Counted from the stretch's first letter, positions 1 to 9,011 are shown. The stretch is DNA of 14,957 nt from Chromera velia (GCA_018398765.1 JAHBMJ010002967.1:1-14957), one strand, 5' to 3'. Made by a program: numbers and translations. Notes: generated by a model from the letters alone, not told the origin.

Positions 1-930
1 CGTGCAAGTGGGTGCATGTGCGCAGAGTGCAAGGTGTTCGAACTCCCGCGGGAAAAAGAAGGAGAAAGAAGGAAGTGGACTTAGCGAACGAAGGGCAGGG
101 AAAAGGGCTGGTTGGGTGGGGCATGAAAAGAGTCTGCTGGTTGAGAAAGAGAAGAGGTAGACAGTTTGTTAGTGCAGCAGCCTATCTGGGAGGAGTGAAT
201 GGAGAGAGGAAAAAACGACGGTCGGGTAGCTATGCGACAGAGACTCGAAGGGGAATAGAATCAAGAGGATCAGATAGACAGCAGGCTGGCCGGAGAACAG
301 AATCGCATGCAAAGAACAGAACCCCTTGCAGAGACTGTACTCGGGACTCTCAGTCGATGTGCCCATAACGTTCTGCAACTACACCAGCATGCGTTGACAA
401 TGTCTGCAACCAGAGGTCGCTTTCCTTTGGTTGCAGGTAGATCGCTGGACAAATGGCTGGGTCGGCGTGGAGTGGGTCGAGCTGTCTGTCTGTCTGTCTA
501 TCTGTCCGTCTGTTTGGTGCGATGTATGACAAGAGAGGCCGCGGCGATCGAGCTGCGTGGAGGAGTTGTGGAGTTGGAGAGCCTTCGTGTGCCTGCCATG
601 CAGTGGCTGCTGGAAGGAAGCTTCTGGTGACATCGAGCGAAGCAAGGTGGGTAGCTCGGTCTGGGCATCTTTTGAGTCTTTCGTTGCGGGGGGCGGGGGG
701 GGATCGTTATCTTGAGACAGGGTGCGAGGGTCACATATGGCTCCAAAGGCAGACCTGAAGTGTTATGCGCATCTTCCTCTTAACAGTCTACGTAATTGGT
801 GCCGAGGGTGGCCGCGACGTCTTTCATTTCGTCGTTGTCCATGCTGAGGTGCGTGTGGTCTGAGTGCGATCCCCGGGGTAGGAGTTGTGAATGAATAGAG
901 AGGCCGGGAACGGAAGGGCGGGCGTGCGAG
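1..930. repeat. 930-bp tandem satellite, copy 1 (window begins inside the unit)
   Basis: The text from position 1 (cgtgcaagtgggtgcatgtg) recurs at 931 and 1860, giving periods of 930 and 929 bp. By eye the copies are roughly 95% identical. This copy lacks the extra gacata/gata block seen near 1205 in copy 2, and has 6 extra bases (gacaat) near 396. Inside the unit are a TCTG/TCCG microsatellite (482-513) and a G-tract (690-702, interrupted by one C). Open frames exist on both strands but differ freely in amino acids between copies, so I do not call a gene. The 5' boundary is unknown because the window starts inside the array. Confidence 0.9.
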
Positions 931-1859
931 CGTGCGAGTGGGTGCATGTGCACAGAGTGCGACGTGTTCGAACTTCCACGGGAAAAAGAAAGAGAAACAA
1001 GGAAGTGGACTTAGCCAGCAAAGGGCAGGGAAAGAGGGTGGTTGGGTGGAGCGTGAAAAGAGTCTGCTGGTTGAGAAAGAGAAGAGGTAGACAGTTTGTT
1101 AGTGCAGCAGCCTATCTGGGAGGAGTGAATGGAGAGGGGAAAAAACGACGGTCGGGTAGCTATGCGACAGAGACTTGGGGGGAATGGAATCAAGAGGGTC
1201 AGATAGACATAGATAGACAGCAGGCTGGCCAGAGAACAGAATCGCATACAGAGAACAGAACCCCTTGTAGAGACTGTACTCGGGACTCTCAGTCGATGTG
1301 CCCACAACGTTCTGCAACTACAGCAGCATGCGTTGTCTGCAACCAGAGGTCGCTTTCCTTTGGTTGCAGGTAGATCGATGGACAAATGGCTGGATCGTCG
1401 TGGAGTGGGTCGAGCTGTCTGTCTGCCTGTCTATCTGTCCGTCTGTTTGATGCGATGTGTGACGAGAGAGGCCGCGGCGATCGAGTTGTGTGGAGGAGTT
1501 GTGGAGTTGGAGAGCCTTCCTGTGCCTACCAGTGGCTGCTGGAAGGAAGCTTCTGGTGACGTCGAGTGAAGCAAGGTGGGTAGCTCGGTCTGGGCATCTT
1601 TTGAGTCTTTTGTTGCGGGGGGCGGGGGGGGATCGTTATCTTGAGACAGGGTGCGAGGGTCACATATGGCTGTAAAGGTAGACCTGAAGTGTTATGCGCA
1701 TCTTCCTCTTAACAGTGTACATAATTGGTGCCGAGGGTGGCCGTGACGTCTTTCATTTCGTCGTTAACCATGCTGAGGTGCGTGTAGTCTGAGTGCAATC
1801 CCCGGGGTGGGAGCTGTGAATGAATAGAGAGGCCGGGAACGGAAGGGCGGGCGTGCGAG
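931..1859. repeat. 930-bp tandem satellite, copy 2 (complete)
   Basis: This is the only complete unit with repeat on both sides. It contains the same ordered landmarks as copy 1: a purine-rich block with GAAAAAGAAAGAGAAA near 980, a TAGACATAGATAGACAG block near 1204, a TCTG microsatellite (1413-1447), a G-tract near 1616-1629, and the GTGAATGAATAGAGAGGCCGGG block that leads into the next unit at about 1816. A 160-codon open frame (about 891-1373, starting in the end of copy 1) is matched in copy 3 by 1820-2302. About 15 amino-acid changes separate the two, with very few silent ones, which argues against protein-level selection. Confidence 0.9.
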
Positions 1860-2548
1860 CGTGCGAGTGGGTGCATGTGCGCAGAGTGCGACGTGTTCGA
1901 ACTCCCGTGGGAAAAAGAAGGAGAAAGAAGGAAGTGGACTTAGCCAGCGAAGGGCAGGGAAAGGGGCTGGTTGGGTGGGGCGTGAAAAGAGTCTGCTGGT
2001 TGAGAAAGAGAAGAGGTAGACAGTTTGTTAGTGCAGCAGCCTATCTGGGAGGAGTGAATGGAGAGGAGAAAAAACGACGGTCGGGTAGCTGTGCGACAGA
2101 GACTCGAGGGGAATGGAATCAAGAGGGTCAGATAGACATAGATAGACAGCAGGCTGGCCGGAGAACAGAATCGCATGCAGAGAACAGAACCCCTTGCAGA
2201 GACTGTACTCGGGACTCTCAGTCGATGTGCCCACAACCTTCTGCAACTACAGCAGCATGCGTTGTCTGCAACCAGAGGTCGCTTTCCTTTGGTTGCAGGT
2301 AGATCGATGAACAAATGGCTGGATCGGCGTGGAGTGCGTCGAGCTATCTGTCTGTCTGTCTGTCTGTCCGTCTGTTTGGTGCGATGTGTGACGAGAGAGG
2401 CCGCGGCGATCGAGTTGCATGGAGGAGTTGTGGAGTTGGGGAGCCTTCCTGTGCCTGCCAGTGGCTGCTGGAAGGAAGCTTCTGGTGACGTCGAGCGAAG
2501 CAAGGTGGGTAGCTCGGTCTGGGCATCTTTTGAGTCTTTCGTTGCGGG
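1860..2548. repeat. 930-bp tandem satellite, copy 3 (3'-truncated)
   Basis: This copy follows copies 1 and 2 as far as the sequence tttgagtctttcgttgcggg, ending at about 2549. It then departs abruptly into unrelated sequence. In the other two copies the same point is the start of the interrupted G-tract (ggggggcgggggggg), so the array ends exactly where the full units carry their poly-G run. About 240 bp of the unit are missing. Confidence 0.85.
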
Positions 2549-2603
2549 CTCTCTTCACGAGCCTGGGCACTCTGACCACCCGTGCCCTGCCTGCAGTCGC
2601 TGC

Positions 2604-2744
2604 CTGTGCGACAGGTACGACTACAGTGCAGGTGAGGGTCTTGAGAGACTTTGCGGATCCGGAGGGTCTCGATCCTTCTGGGCAGGAGTAGGAAGGCACG
2701 AGCTCGGTCTTGGCAATGCAAACGGTTTGACAGAGCTGCTGGAC
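2604..2744 (-). CDS. Possible single exon of a cysteine-containing protein (partial, unassigned)
   Basis: On the minus strand a pyrimidine-rich tract ending in CTCTCTGCAG (2754-2745) is a good 3' splice site. It is followed by about 47 codons without a stop and with mostly C/G third positions, like the two solid genes here. The peptide has four cysteines (residues 5, 9, 21 and 39 of the segment) and the pattern C-x4-LVP-x3-CPEG...C-x4-VP. This recalls the type I repeats of apicomplexan oocyst-wall proteins, where C, P and CPxG recur, but that link is my inference from spacing alone. The frame stays open downstream into the satellite (to 2247). No start codon, 5' exon or clear donor was found. 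The plus strand is an alternative: it has a coding-like run ending at a strong CAG|GTGAGG donor near 2630. The segment could be one exon, a gene remnant, or neither. Confidence 0.28.
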
Positions 2745-2760
2745 CTGCAGAGAGGGAAAG

Positions 2761-3769
2761 GATGAGGCTTTATTGCGTTTTGAAACACCTCATCAATAGC
2801 TGCCTTCACTTGGTTGAGGGATGAGGAAGGTCTATTCTTCCAGTAAGGAAGTATCGCAGATATTAGCGCAGATATTTGATTTCAGGCCTATTCAAAATTT
2901 GTTGGCTAGCAGCGAAAGGCACTGATCGATCCCGCATGCAGTTTGTAAGTGGTAGCCCTAGACCAATAATATAGCTAGGCAATAACAACCGAATAAAACG
3001 TATATAAACATAATCAATTTAAGCTACCAATTCTGGTCTCAACTCTTTGTCTAGCTCTTTGCAGATCGCGAAAGGCTGTGCCGAGAGATCATCATCATCA
3101 TTATCATACGCCGTCGCCATCGGCGACAACGCATGAGGCAGTTCGGTTTTTTACTAGTACAACAGCAGTTCACTTTGATTTATACTTAATTCAACCAGGA
3201 TGCTTCTTTTTAAACGATAAACCTCAAGAAGTAGTCAAATTTAGTGAAAATAAAGTAAAGGAGTAAATATTAATAATGATATAAAGTCTAGTAAAATCCT
3301 TCATTGATTCGATTCACTGAACTCCACGAGTATATCCACGAATAAATTTTACTAAATTACACTATTATTAAGTTTTACTAGTAGGGCTGAGAGTCTAAAA
3401 GAAAAAACAAACGGCGACGTATGGGTGCAAGAGTTAACAAAAAAGACCCGAGACGTACTAATTTTTACTACTAAATCTGCAACTTGAAGACTAAAAGTTG
3501 AAGAAGGTATTATATAGACTATTATGGAGCCTCTGATTAAGAATAGTTAAACTGTTTATTCACCTTGATTTTTATAACTTCGAGATTGCTATATAGTCTA
3601 GTATATAGTACACCAGGAAATAGGACCACATAACTCTGTTCCGTAAGCTCATGGCAACATGCAGTAAGTTGCCAGTAACTTGCAGGAAGATTGTGCATCG
3701 TTGCTTTTACGACCTGAAGAGAGTTAACTCAATATCCAAGGTGAAAAAGTTGCTTTTAAAAAATCGTGA
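2761..3769. other. AT-rich noncoding stretch, no gene seen
   Basis: Composition shifts from mixed to strongly AT-rich at about 2860. Words such as ctagtatata, ttttactagta and agtctagta recur. A small GC hairpin lies at 3113-3127 (GTCGCC-atc-GGCGAC). The short open frames here (for example 3078-3266 and 3651-3854) have no recognisable domain and AT-rich codons unlike those of the two real genes. The segment just after the minus-strand gene's stop (3769 downward) would hold its 3' untranslated region; no canonical AATAAA signal was recognised. Confidence 0.6.
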
Positions 3770-5961
3770 TCACCGCTTTTTCCATCGAGTCTTCTTTTTT
3801 GCGACAGCCGAAGACGCCCCAGCTCCCCTGTCTTCGCCTTCCTGCAGAGCCTGATGCACGGAACCGGGTTGTGCACCAGACGTGGCAGCTGCAGAAGCGT
3901 GCGCACCCTGCGTGTGTCCATTTGCAGGTACTGAGGAATGGGCTGCAGAGGCAGAATTCCAGTGAGATGTGATGTCCATCATCTTCTTTCGATGAGCTTC
4001 CGTGACTGCACTCGGGCGTGCGTCAATCGGGATCCTCCTCGGTCCGTCGCCCTGGTCGATCTCCCTCTCCCTTGCCCTGTCTCTGCAGTGCGACTGAAGA
4101 TCTTTCTCGGAAAATACGGGACCCTCGGGGGGGGGAGCTTCTGCGTCGGGGTCGGCAAATATGGACACAGCGGGGAATTGGTCCTTGTGTTCAGAGAGCC
4201 AGAGGGAGAAACTTCGAGAAGCGTTGAAGAATGGATCCACGGGAGTGGCAGGGGAGGATGGCCCCTCTCTAAGGGAGGCAACGGGCTGGGGGGGCTGAGA
4301 GGGTGCAAGACTGATGGAGAAATCGGGTTTGGGGGGTCCCGGAAACCATTCATCTGCATGGAGGGAAGGACCACAGTATGCAGGTTGAACGAGAGAGACC
4401 AAGAAGAAGAAAAAGAAGAGTTTGTTTGAAGCAGAGCCTTGAAAAGGCAGAAAGCATTAGGGACTTTTCGAGACAACTTCGAAGCCCCTCTGGAGCACAA
4501 CAAAGGACCAGAGAAAATGGAGAGGGACGTCAGCGATCCGAAAGGAAAAGAAACACACAGAAGGAAGAAAGGAAGGAAAACAGAGAGAGCAGCACGTGGA
4601 TCATTCTCTCGACTCCATCAGAGAACGTTCAGCTGAAGAGACAACCAGCAAAACCCTCGAGGAACCCTGGAGACTTCAAAAAGACAGCGATACCAAAACT
4701 CACATGCTGCCAGTTTGTTCCTCTGACCTGAAACGATGCATCCGTACACATAGAAGTCTCTCACGCTTCTTTTCTCTGAAATCTCCCCATGGCTCTTGTC
4801 TACCTCCTCCCTTGGCCACTTTCCAAGTCCAGGAAAAACAGGCAACAGCTCTTCCAAGAATTCCTTGTGGAGGGGAAACCCCGATCCCCTCCGTGTGTGA
4901 ATGTCCGTACAGTAAAACGGAATATCCAACACACGACCATCGCAATCATCTCTCCCGCACGAGAGCAAACGGATGAAGTCCCCATCCATACCCAACCCCC
5001 GCCCTTCAAGGACTATCTTTCTGAGACGGTCCAGATGCGCCCTCAAGGCACGGGGCGCAGTTGCAGAAAAAGTCGGCAAGTAGCCCTCGGGGACCGCAAG
5101 ATCTTCTGCCGGAGTGCCTGGGAGGGGCACGAACGCAGGAGACGCCAATGCCTCCCCCCTCATGTCTCTGAAGAGAAACGCAAAACGTGTGGACAGCAGC
5201 ATGGCCTGATTAATGCACATCCGTGCGGCTGTTTCGAGAGGGCACCCTGGGTCACTCAGACTCTGCAGTTGGTCTATCCACTTCTTCAAATTGACACTTG
5301 GAGCGGCCTCTTTCATCACTTGAAACGCTTCCCTTCTCTTGACTTGATCGTCTCCGGGGGCCAAGAGAAAATAATAGACTGAGAGGAAGAATCCCCTTTC
5401 GAGGCGCAAAAACATTTCGTCGTGACTGCTGACATCACCCCTGTCTCCCGTCACCCCTTCCAAAATTTCCTTCAACCGACTTCTGACCCTCATCAGAGAC
5501 GATCGCATGTCCTCCACACGCCTCGGCCCAAATTCTATGCCAGCCTCCACACTATCCCCCCGTCTGAGAGACTCTTCCGCCGTAGCACGCATAAACACTG
5601 AGAGTATATTACTCGTTCGCGTTTTCGGCTGTGCAGCAAGCCAGTATGCTGCAGTGACCAGAAAGGATAAGGCATCTTCAGGCTGTGCGGTGGGGAGTTT
5701 GTTGGTGTCTCCCTCATGTAGACACGAGAGGTAGCGGTTGCGCGCTGTCATGAGAATGGGAACCGTGTGAGGAGAGGCAATGCCTACGTCCTCAACCGTC
5801 ATGATGAGGAGACGCTTCATTGCCGTCTCCCCCATCCCGGACAGATGAAGCTCTGCACACCAAAGGGCTGCATCACGTGACTGTCCCCTTCTGATCGCCT
5901 TCTGAAGGCAGGACAGAGCTTCGTCAAAGGGGTAGAAGTGGTAAGTGACCTTCGTAGTCAT
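3770..5961 (-). CDS. Stand-alone MgsA/RarA-C-like helical protein, two exons, 613 aa
   Basis: I predict exon 1 at 5961-4704 and exon 2 at 4353-3770. The donor CAT|GTGAGT and acceptor CCATGCAG|AT leave phase 1 on both sides, making a Tyr codon at residue 420, so the frame joins cleanly. An in-frame TGA at 5973-5971 makes the ATG at 5961 the first possible start. Residues 14-60 (ALSCLQKAIRRG...AALWCAEL...KRLLIMTVEDVG) match the pattern A..LQ.AIRRG..A..W..EL....RL.I...EDVG of the helical C-terminal region of MgsA/RarA/WRNIP1-type clamp-loader-like ATPases. Residues 353-359 (DIHTRRG) fit the D.HT.RG motif I know from stand-alone relatives in phages and bacteria. There is no Walker A or B ATPase domain. 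Exon 2 adds about 190 residues rich in Pro, Ala and Ser, with a basic KKKTRWKKR tail that looks disordered and possibly nucleic-acid binding or nuclear-targeting. The substrate is unknown; a role in replication or repair is inference only. Confidence 0.65.
4354..4703 (-). other. Predicted 350-bp spliceosomal intron in the MgsA/RarA-C-like gene
   Basis: On the minus strand the intron starts GTGAGT (4703-4698) and ends in a pyrimidine-rich tract ccttccctccatgcag (to 4354). Its minus strand is rich in ttcttt/ctctct. Reading through instead gives 28 unremarkable residues and a stop at 4618. Removing the intron joins two open frames in phase. An alternative upstream donor is CAG|GTCAGA at about 4726. 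Confidence 0.6.
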
Positions 5962-6439
5962 ATCACACAGTCACGTGGTCTGAGTACGCGAAGAAAAGTT
6001 GCACCACAAACAAACAAATCGTACCCCCTCTCTTGCACACAAGACGGCGCTGCTATACTTCAATGAGAACGCAGATGGTGGCAGGGGAGATAGACGGATA
6101 GATAGTCGAAAGCTGTGCGCGGATGACTTCTTGGAAGCCACTGAGGAGGCAGAACTTTCTGTCTCAGTCCCATGATTGACGCCTGCACCGAGCCGTTCCG
6201 AGCTATGATGACCCGGTTGCAACATCGCTTTCCAGGGCCACAAAAATCCGCTCTTTCCGGGGCCACTTCCTTGGCGAGCCGATTCTTCGGGTGAGGGCTT
6301 ACACACGCGCGTCCTGCATTGAGGGTTACCACAGCCGGCGCAGTACGTTTGACCCAAAGCAGTGCCCTTCGTACCCCAGTCTTAAAAGAAGTGTGTGACA
6401 GAAAACAAGATCACCTGATTCCCTCCTGACCTCGCAAGA
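5962..6439. promoter_or_regulatory. Divergent intergenic region, likely shared promoter
   Basis: This 478-bp stretch separates the start codons of two divergent genes, so it must hold both 5' untranslated regions and at least the core promoters. A CACGTG box (5972-5977) lies just upstream of the minus-strand start, but the same hexamer also occurs inside genes and the intron here, so it is weak evidence. TTAAAA at 6382-6387, 52 bp before the plus-strand ATG, is the only TATA-like element noticed. A GATA-rich patch (gatagacggatagatag) is near 6089. A minus-strand open frame of 128 codons (6357-5971) has no recognisable features and is left out. Confidence 0.45.
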
Positions 6440-7666
6440 ATGAAGGTGTTGCTTTGCTTTCTGTTTGGGACGTTCACCGTCTCCAATGCCTTCACCGTCT
6501 CCCAAGGGTTTTCTCGCTCAGCACGTGCTGCAGGCCGTGGGCAGGTCTCCATGGCTGCAGATCTCTCCATCGAGTCTTGCGGCATGAAGTTCCCCAACCC
6601 TTTTGTGATTGGATCCGGTCCCCCTGGAACAAACTACAGAACCATCAAGAGATGCTTCGATGCAGGGTGGGGCGGGGTTGTTGCAAAGACCGTTAGTCTG
6701 ACCGACAACCCCGTGGTGAACGTTGCGCCTCGTTACGGGCAGCACAGATTCCTCACGAAGGACGGTGGAAAGAAGGGGGACACTATCGGTTTCACTAACA
6801 TCGAGTTGATCTCCGACCGTCCTCTTGAGGACTGGCTCGAGGAGTTTAAGAAGCTCAAGGCCGAATATCCTGACAGAATCCTCATCGCATCCATCATGGA
6901 ACAGTACAACAAGGACAGATGGCAAGAGCTTACCGAGAAGATCTCCAAGACCGGGGTTGACGGTTTTGAGCTCAACTTCTCCTGCCCCCACGGCCACCCT
7001 GAGTGCAATATGGGTGCAGCCATGGGGCAGAACCCTGCGATGGTTGAGGAGGTCACTGGTTGGGTCACAGAGGCCACAGACCTTCCCGTCTGGGCAAAGA
7101 TGACTCCCAATGTTGCAGACATCAGACCCCCTGCCCGTGCTGCCTTCAGAGCCGGTGCCAAGGGTGTGGCCGCCATTAACACCATCCTCTCCTGCACAGG
7201 GGTCGACCTGAAGACCCTCCGGCCCATTCCCACCGTCGAGGGATACGCCACCTACGGAGGGTACAGCTACGCAGCTGTGAAGCCCATTGCTCTCCGTATG
7301 GTTTCCGAGCTTGCACGTGACGAGGCTGTTGGTGAGATCTCAGGAATTGGGGGTGTTGCCAAGGCCTCTGACGCCATTGAGCACATTCTCCTTGGTGCCT
7401 CCACTGTGCAGGCCTGCACGGGGCCCATGCTTCAGGGTCACGAGATGGTGCAGGACCTGATTGTGGGTTTGGAGGCCTTCATGGAAGAGAAGGGGTTCAA
7501 GACCGTGAGGGAATTTGTCGGCGCTGCACTCCCTTACTTCACCACTCACCACGATCTCGCTGATCGTCAGAGAGAGGCAAAGAAGGCCAAGGCTGGAGAG
7601 ACCAACACCGACCTTCAGTGGGGTGAGGATTTGACATCCGTCACTTCTGACTTGACGACTAACTAA
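6440..7666 (+). CDS. PYD1: Dihydropyrimidine dehydrogenase, plant PYD1 / PreA type, plastid-targeted
   Basis: This 408-residue protein reduces uracil or thymine to the dihydro form, the first step of pyrimidine catabolism. It matches the FMN/pyrimidine-binding domain of mammalian DPD and bacterial PreA. Visible landmarks: SIESCGMKFPNPF (43-55), GWGGVVAKTVS (76-86), ELNFSCPHG (177-185) with the catalytic Cys at 182, MTPN (221-224), INT (246-248), ATYGGYSYAAVKPIALR (270-286) and the phosphate-site GIGG (302-305). The N- and C-terminal Fe-S and NADPH/FAD parts of animal DPD are absent, as in plants (about 420 aa). Residues 1-17 are a signal peptide ending SNA|F, followed by a Ser/Arg/Ala-rich transit stretch to about residue 38, so import into a secondary plastid is predicted. 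An in-frame TGA at 6416-6418 fixes the first ATG; its context is AGAATGA. Codons are strongly C/G-ending, suggesting high expression. There are no introns. Met38, in a CCATGG context, could give an unlocalised form. Confidence 0.95.
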   Translation: MKVLLCFLFGTFTVSNAFTVSQGFSRSARAAGRGQVSMAADLSIESCGMKFPNPFVIGSGPPGTNYRTIKRCFDAGWGGVVAKTVSLTDNPVVNVAPRYGQHRFLTKDGGKKGDTIGFTNIELISDRPLEDWLEEFKKLKAEYPDRILIASIMEQYNKDRWQELTEKISKTGVDGFELNFSCPHGHPECNMGAAMGQNPAMVEEVTGWVTEATDLPVWAKMTPNVADIRPPARAAFRAGAKGVAAINTILSCTGVDLKTLRPIPTVEGYATYGGYSYAAVKPIALRMVSELARDEAVGEISGIGGVAKASDAIEHILLGASTVQACTGPMLQGHEMVQDLIVGLEAFMEEKGFKTVREFVGAALPYFTTHHDLADRQREAKKAKAGETNTDLQWGEDLTSVTSDLTTN

Positions 7667-8310
7667 CTGAGCGTTTGTTTACGTCAGTGAAGAGAAGTCA
7701 AGAGAGGAAGAAGGGGGAAGGGAAATCAATTAAGGAAGAGGGTGTGAGCATGCAGTCTCTCTCCTTTGCAGAGACGTCTTTTCTTGTTCTGTCTCACCGA
7801 GTCGTGCTTCGTCTTTTGTTGTTTGCTGAGATCATGTGAAGAGAGTCTCCTTCATGTTGTTTTGTTCCAAGAAATAGTGGGAAATGCAGATTTAGAGAAG
7901 GCCAAACGAAGGTAAAGACCAGTCTGTAATAGAAAGGGCCGTGCCTGAAAGAAATCAGCAGAGGAGATCTGCCGATCTATTCAAATTCGTGTAATTAGTT
8001 CGTGAGTGAGAGAAAGAAGGTCGGTCTGCTGGGTGACCGAGTTGACCAGGAGTATGTGGCCGCCATTAATTAAGTCTCAATTTGCCTGCAAAGTGGGTAC
8101 TTGCACGCCAGTGCGGTGACAGTGCGTTCCTTGTAAGAAAAGAAATATGCAAGACCGAGAGAACTACAACTACTCCCGGTAATAGATCGATTCTGGCAAA
8201 GTCTGATGCGGTCACTGCATGAGAAACCGGAGAACACTGCTTCATGCAGTCCCTTTTCTGTGACTGACGGTCTGAGCGAGCCTCTCGATCTCTCCTTGAA
8301 CAGTGAAGAG
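7667..8310. other. 3' flank of PYD1, no gene seen
   Basis: Purine-rich 3' untranslated sequence (gaagagaagtcaagagagg) follows the TAA directly. No canonical AATAAA was found. No open frame of note and no RNA gene was recognised. A 15-base exact match to the PYD1 coding sequence (7165-7179) occurs at 8055-8069; it is most likely chance. Confidence 0.55.
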
Positions 8311-8660
8311 TTTTAAATTGCTTAGCCCATAAAAATGTACCAAAAAATTATAATAAAAATTAACTTTAATTTATTAGTTGAAACCGATTTTTACTGAATC
8401 ATGATAATGACATGATTTGTTCTAATTTGTTCTTAATACTATTTCAAACGTTAAAAGTTGACTCAAAACTAATCAATACATTAGCACTATAGTATGTCAC
8501 AATTAGAATTTCCTAAACCTTTTGTGTCACAATGATTTATGACACAATAATTATGATTTTAAGAGCTTTTAGTGATTAGTGATTAGTGATTTTTGACTGA
8601 TTCAATTAAATCACACTTATGTATGAAAAATATAGTTGTACTAGTAGATCGTATGTTTGC
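8311..8660. other. AT-rich intergenic block with hairpin and heptamer repeats
   Basis: The sequence turns abruptly AT-rich at about 8311. It contains a perfect 8-bp inverted repeat TTGTGTCA/TGACACAA (8522-8529 and 8540-8547, 10-nt loop) and three tandem copies of TTAGTGA (8569-8589). No gene was seen. The same TTGTGTCAC word recurs in a hairpin at 9095-9116. Confidence 0.5.
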
Positions 8661-8667
8661 TGTGTTT

Positions 8668-8760
8668 GGCGGGGCTTAGCGCGCGTCGGTGGGCAGCGTT
8701 ACAGCCGCTGCGGGCCGCGCAGACCGGCTCCGTATGGACGTGAGCGTGCGGTAGCATGCG
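8668..8760. other. Short GC-rich island before the GAGT microsatellite
   Basis: Around 90 bp of GC-rich sequence (gcgcgcgtcggtgggcagcg, cgggccgcgcagaccggctc) sits between AT-rich DNA and a tetranucleotide repeat. The composition differs strongly from both sides. No function is recognised. Confidence 0.4.
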
Positions 8761-8763
8761 GGT

Positions 8764-8946
8764 GGTGAGTGGGTGAGTAAGTGAGATGACTGAGTGAGTG
8801 ACTGAGTGAATGAGTGAATGAGTGAATGAGTGAGTGACTGAGTGAGTGAGTGAGTGAATGAGTAAGTGAGTAAGTGAGTGAGTAAGTGAGTGATCGAGTA
8901 GGTGAGTAAGTAAGTGAGTAAGTGAGTGAGTGAGTGAGTGAGTGAG
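8764..8946. repeat. GAGT-type tetranucleotide microsatellite
   Basis: Around 180 bp of imperfect GAGT/GAGTAAGT/GAAT repeats. A second tract of the same family lies at 14278-14382. Confidence 0.9.
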
Positions 8947-8989
8947 GTTACTAAGGTGAGTGGGGTCTAGGAGTGGGGTGAGTGAGTGA

Positions 8990-9011
8990 TGACTTTGAAG
9001 ACTTCAAGTCA
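8990..9011. repeat. Imperfect 22-bp palindrome
   Basis: TGACT-t-TGAAG / CTTCA-AGTCA with one unpaired base and a single central A. It lies immediately after the microsatellite block and could form a short hairpin. Confidence 0.5.

Noticed and set aside
39-57. tRNA T-arm-like sequence gtgttcgaactcccg in the 930-bp unit
   Set aside because: The flanking bases do not pair into a T stem, and no D arm, anticodon arm or acceptor stem could be placed.
780-1771. Short minus-strand open segments (842-780 and 1771-1709), 20 codons each, containing NDEMKDV, preceded by an AG, looking like a terminal exon in each complete satellite unit
   Set aside because: Only 20 codons. About four changes alter amino acids against one silent change between copies, copy 3 lacks the segment, and no upstream exon was found.
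891-2302. Two 160-codon plus-strand frames (891-1373 and 1820-2302) repeated in satellite copies as possible tandem genes
   Set aside because: About 15 amino-acid differences but very few silent ones separate them, the copy 1 counterpart ends at a different stop, and no domain is recognisable. Their length follows from the repeat, not from selection.
1940-2503. 187-codon minus-strand frame in satellite copy 3
   Set aside because: It includes a TCTG microsatellite read as repeated TDRQ and is broken in the other copies.
5971-6357. 128-codon minus-strand frame upstream of the MgsA/RarA-C-like gene
   Set aside because: It lies in the shared promoter region, has no recognisable domain, and an in-frame join to the next gene is not evident.
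7165-8069. 15-base exact match between PYD1 coding sequence (7165-7179) and its 3' flank (8055-8069)
   Set aside because: Too short and isolated. The similarity does not extend on either side, so chance is the simplest reading.
8764-8946. Regularly repeated short units as a possible CRISPR array
   Set aside because: These are contiguous four-base repeats with no unique spacers, in eukaryotic DNA.
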